The translations under genes were made by a program, and so were the position numbers. A stretch of 64,000 nucleotides of DNA from Sipunculus nudus. Lineage: Eukaryota; Annelida; Sipuncula; Golfingiida; Sipunculidae. Each line of letters starts with the position of its first letter. Position 1 is the first letter of the stretch. The notes under the pieces were generated by a model. The model had not been told where the DNA came from and made no database searches. It saw only the letters and a program-made list of their open reading frames with translations. The stretch spans positions 25,009,839 to 25,073,838 of the forward strand of contig CM049316.1 in assembly GCA_026874595.1 (NCBI GenBank), written 5' to 3'. Shown here piece by piece: positions 24,150-33,303 of the stretch.

Positions 24150-24330
24150 AGGGGGGGGGGGGGGGGGGTCAGTACATGGGGAGGAGGAGGGATGGTCAAT
24201 CTAATTATTCTATCTCTATTCGCAGAATAATATTTATATATTGGAAATGAAATATATCAATAATTATTATAGACTTTGATCCCATTTCTGAGTTTATTAT
24301 CTAAACCTGGTTTATAAGAAAATTTTTATA
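24150..24330 (+). repeat. Dispersed repeat family C, copy 2, with an 18-bp G run
   Basis: It starts at a run of 18 G (24151-24168), then GGATGGTCAATC, GAAATGAAATATATCAATAA, TAGACTTTGATCCCATTTC and ATCTAAACCTGGTTTA. The match to copy 1 is clear though diverged. Confidence 0.6.
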
Positions 24331-24531
24331 GCCCCAACCCACCCCACCCCATATCCCCAGCCATGAAGATAAATTGCGCGTAATACACTGCGCGTAACAC
24401 GCCTGTACATCACCAGTTTACTTCACTGACAGGTAATGTTTTCAAATATCCGTAGTCCATCCGTTTCCTACATGTAAAGCTTTTTTTAATAATGGAACTT
24501 AATTATATGTACATTGATATAAAGCTATGTA

Positions 24532-24683
24532 TGGTGGAACCTGTCTAATAAGACCACCTGTCTATTAAGACCATCCTTGAGTGAACCGAACGCATTCACA
24601 TAGTTAAAACTGACCTGTTTTACCGTGAATTAAGACCAGTTTTAGCCAGTCCAGTGGGCGGTCTTATTAGACAGGTTTCGCTA
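24532..24683. mobile_element. 152-bp MITE with TA target duplication (Tc1/mariner or pogo-like)
   Basis: Left and right ends are inverted copies over about 28 bp, sharing AACCTGTCTAATAAGACC exactly. TA dinucleotides flank both ends (24530-24531 and 24684-24685). The interior holds further AAGACC-type repeats and no ORF. The TA duplication points to a mariner-superfamily transposase acting in trans. Confidence 0.8.
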
Positions 24684-24741
24684 TAAAGCACACTCACAAG
24701 CAATATAAATCGGTATTGGAAATAAACTGCAATTTATTCCC

Positions 24742-24980
24742 TTGTCCTTAAGGGGTCATACATTAGATGTGCTTATCACTCGGGAAGATGATCCTCCCTT
24801 AATGGGTGTACCATCCATACTTGACCCATGCCTTGGGGATTCTGCAGGACATAACTGTGGTGATCATTTGGCTGTGCTGTTTGGTGTAGACATAAAGAAA
24901 CCAGGCTGTGTACGCAAGGAGGTCAGTTACAGAAAACTGCGCGCCATCAGTGTATATGATTTTCAGCATCACTGTCCCCA
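24742..24980 (+). pseudogene. LINE ORF2 remnant: C-terminal end of the apurinic-type endonuclease
   Basis: The frame encodes GHTLDVLITRE, then NCGDHLAVLF. In this family these correspond to the GHTLDL-IT and SDH-AV motifs near the end of the endonuclease domain. The S before the catalytic DH pair is G here. The frame then drifts out of homology at about 24960-24985, and the protein continues in another frame. The 5' two thirds of the endonuclease are missing. Confidence 0.75.
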
Positions 24981-25421
24981 GCCATCCATGACCTGGACAA
25001 GTCTCTTGACACCTTAGTGCAGGCATACAACACCACTCTGGCAAGTCTCATTGATAAGCATGCACCGCTTATCACCAAGCAGACAACCCTCAGGCCCCAT
25101 GCTCCTTGGTATACCGAGGAGCTACGGGAGGAAAAGCACAAGAAAAGGAGTCTGGAGCGTACTTGGAGAAACACAAGCCTAACTGTACACCACCAGCTCT
25201 TCAAAGAACAGTGCAAGGCAGTAAATAGAAAGCTCCATCGGGCAAAGCAGGATTTCTATACCATCAAGATTTCTGAGTGCGAAAGGGATCAGAAAAGGCT
25301 GTTTGCACTGGCCAGGAAGCTTATGGGTGAGTCTGACAAAGGGACTTTGCCTAACCACAGGTCGTCTAGAGAACTAGCTGATCGCTTTGGTGAGTTTTTC
25401 ATAAATAAAATTAAGCTTTGA
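24981..25421 (+). pseudogene. LINE ORF2 remnant: linker between endonuclease and reverse transcriptase
   Basis: After the first frameshift the reading continues AIHDLDKSLDTLVQAYNTTL, then KHAPLITK and PWYTEELREEKHKKRSLER. This basic linker is a hallmark of the CR1/Jockey-type ORF2. A second frameshift at about 25405-25420 ends this frame at a TGA. The correct frame resumes as ESSTAFDVQAEPVYDG. Confidence 0.8.
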
Positions 25422-27072
25422 GAGCTCAACAGCCTTCGATGTACAAGCAGAGCCAGTCTATGATGGTGTGCCTCTCACAGAGTTCACTCCTGTTACAGAA
25501 GAGGAGGTACAGAGATTGGTCTCAAAAGCGCCTTGCAAGTCATGTGACCTTGACCCCCTCCCTACTTGGCTCATCAAGGAGTGCTCCACTCAGCTAACCC
25601 CACTGATCACCGCTATCATTAATAGATCCCTGACCACTTCTACAGTACCAGCATCCTTCAAGACAGCTCTAGTCAGACCACTGCTCAAGAAGAAAGGGCT
25701 GGACCAGGATACTTTAAAAAACTACAGGCCTGTGTCGAACCTGCCATTTATTTCCAAGCTGATGGAGAAGGCAGTATCTAGTCGCATAGAGAACCACCTA
25801 CAAAAATACCATCTCCACGATGACTTCCAGTCCGCATACCGCGTCGGTCACTCTACAGAGTCGGCACTGCTGAAGGTCCAGGCAGATTTTATGGAGTCTC
25901 TTGACCATGGAAACTGTGTCGTTCTCGTTATGCTGGACCTCTCGGCAGAGTTCGAGACTATTGACCATAACATCCTACTGGACCGCCTTCGTCACCGCTT
26001 TGGTATTACTTCACGAGCACTAGACTGGTTTCGCTCATACTTTGAGGGTAGGACACAATGTGTGGCCATAGGGGACGCCAAGTCAACTCCGCAGGTGTTG
26101 CAGTATGGTGTACCTCAAGGATCAGTGCTGGGGCCAAAGGCATATTGTATGTATACCAGACCTGTTTCTGATATCATAAGGAACCATGGTTTCAAATATC
26201 ACTGCTATACAGATGATTCACAGATCTACACTATGGCCAAACCATCAGGAAACTGGGATGATATATTCTCCCGAATCCAGGTGTTAGGGGAGGAAGTGAA
26301 GGGATGGATGAACAGCAATATGTTAAAGTTAAATCAAGATAAGACAGAGGTCATCATTTTCCACCCTAAGCAGTGCGAAAATCTGTTCAGGGATTTAAGT
26401 GTTACCATTGCAAGTGCCCGTATTGCCCCAGCTAAACAGGTCAAGAACCTTGGCCTGGTGCAGGATTGTTATCTCACCATGGCATCCCAAGTAAATGCCA
26501 TTAGCAGGACCTGCTATTTTCAGCTGCAGAACATCGGTGCCATCCGGAAGTACATTACAGCAGATGCGTGCAGGACACTAGTTCAAGCCACAATCACATC
26601 GAGGCTGGACTATGCCAACTCTCTGCTATATGGAATACCACGCACCCTTATGAATCGCCTACAGAGAGTACAAAATGCTGCTGCCAGGCTTATCACAAGG
26701 ACACGCAGAAGGGACCACATCTCACCTGTGTTGGCCAGTCTTCATTGGCTTCCAGTGGAATATAGATGCAAGTTCAAGGTCCTGGTGTTCACATACCAAG
26801 CACTTGCAGGCATTGCTCCACAATACATATGTGACCTTGTGCAACGCCGCCGACTTGCTCGGACTCTAAGATCCTCCTCAAAGTCCTTGCTTGTCGTACC
26901 AAAAACGCGGACTGTAACATATGGTGACCGTAGTTTTAAAGCGGCTGCACCAACACTTTGGAATGAACTTCCTGACATTTTAAGGGATGCACCATCGCTC
27001 TCGGCTTTCCGCAAAGGTCTAAAAACCCATCTCTTTAAACAGGCACACACACTGATAAATAGCGCAAAATAG
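25411..27072 (+). pseudogene. LINE ORF2 remnant: reverse transcriptase and C-terminal domain
   Basis: From GTG 25468 this frame is open for 534 codons, and homology extends in frame back to about 25411. Numbering from 25468, the palm motif A reads LDLSAEFET with the catalytic Asp at 157; the usual AFD is EFE, so residue 163 is altered. Motif B is YGVPQGSVLGP, and motif C is YTDDSQIY with the catalytic pair at 249-250. The C-terminal domain holds SLHWLPVEYR and LWNELPDILRDAPSLSAFRKGLKTHLF. The family copies RNA into DNA at a nicked target. The RT core looks recently active, but it has no intact start or endonuclease in this copy. Confidence 0.88.
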
Positions 27073-27400
27073 TGAGAGTGCGAGTCACTATGTTTTACTG
27101 CAGAGGACTTCATTTTTAATCAGCATTATAGCCATGAACTGAGTGGAATAATTAGTTTTTTATCATCTCTTATCCTATTGCTTTTATCATATATTAATTT
27201 TTTACTTTAAATGGACTTTCGGTTTTAACTTGGAGACTAGGTTTTTAAATCTAGTCTCTAAATGGATATTTGTGTTTTTTTTTTTCAACTCTTTCATTTT
27301 ACATGACTGCCTTATGTAAAGCGCTTTAGAGCGATAATCTTATTGGATAAAGCGCTATAAAAATGTTGTAATATAATAATAATAAAAAATAATAATAATT
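27073..27400 (+). other. LINE 3' UTR and tail
   Basis: This T-rich segment ends with GTAAAGCGCTTTAGAGCG and GGATAAAGCGCTATAAAAAT, followed by an AATAATA microsatellite. Conserved 3' ends of this form serve as the reverse transcriptase recognition site in CR1/L2 elements. Here that role is inferred. Confidence 0.7.
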
Positions 27401-28149
27401 GTCCTTACCATTGGTTAATGCTAAAAGTTTAAACTCACCATTTGAATCGTGACCTGATGTAACTGCTGTCGTCAGCACTTTGTGATAATTGCAACTCAAA
27501 AGTTAGTCCCAATATGGGCGAATCTCAAATTACAATATGACCACACGTCCTTTTGAGGCCAGCACTTGTACTAGCTCCAGCTCATAATTCAGGTACCGCA
27601 TCAATAGAGGAACCAGGAATTTAATGTATAACCAAACAAAACGCCGCCTCCATCAGTTTGTACGCACTAGCTGGTGTCCATAACCATCCACAAGTCGGAA
27701 CTTAATGTATATCCGTACAGGTTATTGCCGTCAGCACGGTATGCAGTGTACAGACTTGAGTGCCCGCCCCGTGACTGCAAGTGCAGGGTTTGGACTGTTG
27801 GGTATAGGTTTGTACAACGCCCCCGACATTGCACGTAAATGTTCCACGAGTCGTTATTGATTGATTTGTACTAAGTGGTCTGAAGTGGGGAGTGTGTGGC
27901 GGGGGCGGGCTGACTGTATCACCACTGTTTGTATTAGGTTCATGGACACCATGAAGCAACAAATAAACGAGGTTCTATGCTGGTCTTTTATTTGTCACTG
28001 ATACATTGTTATTAATATGATGTTTAGTATTAAGTGAGTAATGGCAGTTTGTCACTGTTCCAAATAACTCATTACACTGAATTATTACTATGAATGTGAT
28101 TTAAACTGTCATTTCCAGCTTTCACGAGGTAACATTCCGCGCCAATGCA

Positions 28150-28610
28150 ATAGCCCACCATTACTCCACACGCTCAACCCATAACAATTACTGCATCGTT
28201 ACAAAACCACATATTGAAACCTTCAGGGCTGAATCCTTTAATTCGGCCAGTGCCCTATGGAACGCCTTCCCTCAACATTAAGTGCGCCCCAAATTTGCAG
28301 CGTTTAAAAAAAATATTGCTTTTATAATTCATCAGTTTTGAACCGGTATTTTAGCTTTTTGTAAAATACAAAGTCATTTTATCGAGCAAAGTCGTGTGCA
28401 TGTTGGTATTTTACCTCTCTTGGTTCACCTCAGTATTTATGATAACCTAATGATATTAAAGTACAATCCATAAGTTTGAATTAGTTTTACATTCTTGGTA
28501 ATTTCACTTACATTTTATGCAAGTTATATGTGTTTATATCAATGTCATATTGATCCTATTTTTGCATTTCATACCTGAAACAGGGCCCAGTTTAAAACAG
28601 AAATATTCTT
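28150..28610 (+). pseudogene. Fossil LINE tail, second copy
   Basis: One frame reads ETFRAESFNSASALWNAFPQ, a stop, then VRPKFAAFKK. It aligns in DNA with 2960-3310 (GCGCCCCAAATTTGCAGC, then a T-rich UTR containing ATTAGTTTTACATTC). The frame is broken, so this is an old 5'-truncated insertion. Confidence 0.65.
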
Positions 28611-30117
28611 TAGGTGCAGGCTTCCCTGCAGAATGTTGAAATAAATGAATCAATCTTCTTTTCTTCTATTATTCAAAACACCTTCACCCTTTAATGGGAT
28701 ACAAGTTGTCTTTGTTTCATAATGAGAGTTGCTTGTTGGGCCACAGATGTACTCTTTACGAATATAAATACATTTAACTTTATCCAAAAATAACTTGTGT
28801 AAAATTTTGTAATTAGACAATGAAACAGAAAACGTGCCAGGAGGACTAAAGGAATGTTCAGGATGGAAATATGGTAATCTGAACGTGCAGAACGGCTGGT
28901 CCTTATATGACTAAACCCTCTAATATATGAAACTTACTTTATAATAATCTCATGGAAATCATACATTAAAAATGCATAATATATTAGGAAAGGAGGTTGT
29001 CAACAAAAGTTGTACAAATTACCAAGGAAAAAGAAGGTCATATTACCTTTTACCTATCGTAATTTTGCAAGACATTAACTTATTATCCCACCAATTAATT
29101 AAAACGTGCGGTTTGTCCCGAATTCCGACACGCGAATTGCCACTTCCATTTTTTTAAATTGTACGCAGGCCCCATGAGTGGTATCGAAATTTTTACGAGG
29201 TCAAGGTTTGATTACGGCAAGGAAGTACAAGGAAACATTCTGTGGATAAAGTTTGGTGGCCCGCATATATGCTCCAAATGAAAACAGGAAGAACGCTCTG
29301 GGGACGACTGCTCACAAATTCAATTAGGCAACAGCATCAAAGTATTTATGCTATTTAAGTATTTCAATGCTAATCTAGGTTCAAATTTGGGTTTACTTAG
29401 CATGAACTAGTAATTAAACCAGGTTCCAATAAGTGTAAACGAACTAGAAATAGAATTTCAAGAGCTTTCTAAGGTAATTAATACTTAAACTGAAGAAGTG
29501 CATAACAAAGTTAAAAGGCTATACTCCTTCTAACTTTGACAAGATTACCGTGAGGTTACAAAAATCAAAGGGGCGGTGGCCGACCAGCGCCTTTGTTGTC
29601 TTGCTATATTTGGATTTATTAACTAGCAGCTAAGAATGAGGAAGCGAGCATCACATGAAAGTGACATGCAAATGTTTAATTGTTTGCCGGGTCCGTCAAG
29701 CGTATGACCAGGCACGTGCCGTGATTATGGTAAAGAAATCAATGGATTTGTTCCTATGGTACTGTTTTTTAACAAACATTAATTATATAGAGTGCGACGT
29801 ATTGCTGCTTATGTCACGAGGACACAGATACAACCAGGAGAGGCAGTTTATTGTGGAGCCTCTGCTGGTAGAAAATATAAATAGGAATACATAATTCAGA
29901 GGTGGTTTACATAGATCATTGAAGATTAATCACTATTCAGATATGGATGATGCTGATGGTATTGAAAATAAACTATATTTTGTAGATTATTCATTGTGGA
30001 AAAAATGTTGGTACAATGATAATGACGATGATGAAGAAATAGAAAAAAAGGGGAAAGATATTTTGGTGAATATTTTGCAAAATATTCTGATTGAAGATAA
30101 AATTCTGATATAATAAT
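28611..30117. other. No gene recognised
   Basis: AT-rich sequence with short ORFs of 60-80 codons that have no family features. Confidence 0.5.
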
Positions 30118-30172
30118 GAAGATATAATGATGATGTTGGTAGTGGTGGTGGTGATGGTGATGATAATGTTCA
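30118..30172. repeat. Degenerate GAT/GGT trinucleotide repeat
   Basis: A run of GATGATG, GGTGGTGG and GATGATAA units lies directly before the family B fragment at 30170. Confidence 0.8.
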
Positions 30173-30335
30173 TGAAATTTTCAGGGCATTTTGGGAATGC
30201 GCAAAGGAATAAAAGAATCGATTAGAATTTGCTTTGGGTCCGGTATATGATTCGAATGAACCTTGGAATGAATGGAGGCCGAATAGGTGAATGCAAACAC
30301 GGGTTGTCTGCACGAATGAACCTGGGAGCATGGTT
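30170..30335 (+). repeat. Dispersed repeat family B, internal fragment
   Basis: It contains CATGAAATTTTCAGGGCATT, AGAATCGATTAG, GGGTCCGG and GCACGAATGAACCTGGGA. The last block recurs inverted at 30530-30550. Confidence 0.7.
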
Positions 30336-30477
30336 TTCAATTATGTAGCTATGGAGTTGCCTGATTCGTTTTCATGCGGGTATATTTTGGCAATAACTAA
30401 CTTTGTGTAAAACATATATCTCGACGAACACTCTAGAGGAAACAGGACAAAATAAAGAATAAACTAAAAATCTGTAT

Positions 30478-30790
30478 CCAAAGGAATACAAGCCTCCGCC
30501 ATGTGCACATTCACTTACTCGGCCCTTATTCCCAGGTTCATTCGTGCTAAGTAACTGAACATTTATTAATTTTCAGTAATGACGTTATACTGATTCCGGA
30601 CCATGTGCCGGTACCACACCAATATTATCGATTCTTCACCGGCCAATTCCTGAAATGCCCTGAAACTACATGAAATTCAGTTCATGATTGCGTGGATTAT
30701 GTTGTGAACAAACGCACACACAAACACACACACCATCAGACAAACACACAAACACGAACGGGGATGAACGCATATCTTCCTGGCGCAGGT
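30478..30790 (-). mobile_element. Dispersed repeat family B, near-complete minus-strand copy with short TIRs
   Basis: On the minus strand the element starts near ATTACCTGCGCCAGGA and ends near CATGGCGGAGGCTTGTA. Its ends therefore resemble the inverted pair CCTCCGCCA / TGGCGGAGG seen across copies. It includes a GTTTGTTCACAACATAATCC block and a (TGTG)n tract. Repeats of this look are very common in marine invertebrate genomes; I recall the type but cannot name a database family. Confidence 0.65.
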
Positions 30791-32498
30791 AATACCCTAA
30801 TGGAGCCCCGTGAACTATGAATCATCCGCAAAAAAAGTATGATTTGTTTTAAATACAGAATACAATGAAACAAATCCAGGGCAAATGTACACCCAAAACT
30901 GTTTTCTTTGTTTTGCTAATGGTTCAGCTGTCGAGGTCTTTTGCTAAAGTCGTATCCGAAGTAAAAAAGGGAACATTGGTAAATGCAATCTCTTTGAAAG
31001 CCAGTAGCCACGTAGGTTGTTGATTTCCGTGCGGTCTTGGCTTCGTCAATATTTCATAGTGCATGATTTAATCCCAATTTCCTAACGGGCAGCTGGTTGT
31101 AGAATACACCGAATGCGTGCCACGTGATCGTATACGTCATCCATCCCCGGAGACCCTACAAAAATGGCTTAGGAAAAACATACCCTCGCTCATAGTTCTG
31201 CCGTTATTTGAGTGTTATCCAGAATTGATGCTTTTAACGACCGGAGATATGATACATCGGAGAATACGCTTCTCCCACGCCTGGAGTTTATGACGTCATG
31301 TCGTCTGCCCAAAAAGGTGCATTTTGCCTATTTTGAAAAATTTCTGTGTTAATGTCTTTTTTTTTGGAACAGAATACGAAGAATTTGTCAGAATGTTCCG
31401 TATTTGGTTTACTCCTACACTTGTTATTTGATCTTTGACGTCACCTTTGTACATGGCCATTTGAATTGATATACCCTAACGCCATGCCATGCTATTTATG
31501 CAGCATTTATTTTTAATCATCCATGTGAAACATTTAGATTTATTCGAATATTGATGTGACGTACATATTTGCTATAGCATGAAAAGATAAAAAGAAAATG
31601 TAGAACTGGGCTGATAGAACAGATATCTAAACTGGAACACCCTGCAGGGACCTCCTAGATTTGCTGTGCTTAAAATAATCCTGACCATACTCAGTTTCGT
31701 CTTCAAAAGCACTGTACGGGACCACAGGGCTGTAGCCTGAGCAAAGTCAGAGGGGGGGGGGGGGGGGTCAGTAAATGCTTTGTGAGAGCAAAGCATAACG
31801 AGGCGTAGCCCCCAAGGGGGAAGGATTCCGCAGGGCGAATGCGCCCACAAGGATTTGGTTATTATTTTTAAATGTATGCTTCATAAATTGTCATTTCTAT
31901 GTATATTTTTCTGGTAATATAAGCTCTAATCAAAGAAACTTAATTTTTATTCACAGGTTGCTTTCTAGCCACATGCAATATCAACATCAATATCAGGTTG
32001 AACTTTGTTATAAATACTGCCAACATAGATTTTTTTGCCTAAGAATGCTCATATCTCACCCAACCCCGGAGGCTCCAGTACTGGACTATAAATATTAAAG
32101 TTTTCACACTTAGTCAGGTAAGAGAAAACAGAATGTTCCCGTAAATTAGATATTCGGTCACACATAAACCTATTTTAAGAATGGATGGTGTGTTACGAAT
32201 ACTGTAACCGAGAGCACCTGTTTCAGATCCGACTAAGAAGTTATGTATCAATGCATGTCTGTACATTTATTTACTGGTTAACAGGATCACGCAACATTTA
32301 CTGAACCGATCTCCAATTAATTTTTTTTTGTTGGAGAGTATTGGCCAGAGAAGACTTCATTAAAGTTAGTTCTGATCAGGTTGTGGGGTTGATCCGTTGA
32401 TAATATTTTACTGTTGCGGTTATATTTGCGCTCTATTGACTGCTAATCCAATTTTCTTAATATGTTTTCAAAATATTCAAAATGCAACATTTTCTTAT
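30791..32498. other. No gene recognised
   Basis: Holds the G run at 31752 and a segment GAGAGCAAAGCATAACGAGG that looks like part of a repeat. No ORF is convincing. Confidence 0.45.
31752..31767. repeat. 16-bp G run
   Basis: The run is followed by TCAGTAAATG. The G run at 24151-24168 is followed by TCAGTACATG, so both may descend from one repeat. Confidence 0.85.
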
Positions 32499-33298
32499 AT
32501 TACAGATGATTGTTTTATTGTGCACACGGATGTTCCATGTGTTGTTGGCGTTTTGTTCGTGTAGCACGTGTGGCTCGTTGCCGTGGCAGCGCCTCCTGGC
32601 CGGGCCGGGTTGGCCCACGTGTGAACCCTGACACGGCGTTCTTTGTTCTAGTTATTCTTTGAACGTGTGTACTGTGTCAGATTCTTTAGATTGTTCGAGA
32701 AAAGGAAGGTTCTGGGCTGGAGGTGAGAAGTTATAAATAGGAGGCATTGATTTAAAGCAGAGAGAGAGGTGAGAGAATATTCCAGCGGACACAGAAGCGT
32801 GTAAGTCAGATTGTGGGACCTATTCCGATAAGTGCGGCAATTATAGATTTTCTTCAGATTTTCTTCTGGATTTCTGACGAATCTTATTTGGTCTCCAGTT
32901 TACTTTCGGGATTGTTACAAGAGCTTTACACTGGACTGTTATTCTCCGAGAGAATTAGTGTAAACTGTTCGTCCGGCTTATACATTTTAAAGGACTTGTC
33001 GCTGTGGCAGTGGTGGTATCCAGGTACTGTGCACCTTGTTTATTTTACTGTGTGATTGTATTGATTTGTTTATATACTGCTGTTATACTGTGTAATTGTT
33101 TTGATTTAGTGTATTGTAATGTTAGGATTGTTTTATGAATACATTATAGTTATTTGTTAACAAAAAACCACTGACTTCTTTATTCATTCCCCTAGACATT
33201 TCACGCTGCCTAGTGTTACAGAATCTGAATTTTTTTCTCCATTACAAAATTTATGTTCATCACGCATACGTGATCTGTTGATATTAGGTTCTGTAACA
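32499..33298 (+). mobile_element. Solo LTR, copy 2 of the family (800 bp), with 5-bp target duplication
   Basis: It is homologous along its length to 17364-18160 and ends GTTCTGTAACA. A perfect direct repeat CTTAT flanks it (32494-32498 and 33299-33303), as expected for LTR integration followed by loss of the interior. A TATAAAT lies at 32732-32738. The poly(A) hexamer is changed to AATACA at 33138-33143. The 80-codon ORF inside is not conserved in copy 1. Confidence 0.88.
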
Positions 33299-33303
33299 CT
33301 TAT

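Larger units (their letters stand above)
24722..27400 (+). mobile_element. 5'-truncated CR1/L2-like non-LTR retrotransposon (LINE)
   Basis: The fragment begins inside the endonuclease domain, runs through the whole reverse transcriptase and ends in a 3' UTR with AAGCGCT repeats and an AATAATA-type tail. The C-terminal pattern (SLHWLPV, LWNELP, FRKGLKTHLF) is typical of CR1/L2-group ORF2 proteins. Two frameshifts break the ORF, so the copy is dead. It starts about 40 bp after the TA-flanked MITE. No target duplication could be recognised. Confidence 0.9.

Noticed and set aside
17364-33298. A single provirus between the two LTR copies
   Set aside because: The second copy has its own 5-bp target duplication, the interval holds an unrelated LINE and MITE, and no gag-pol is present.
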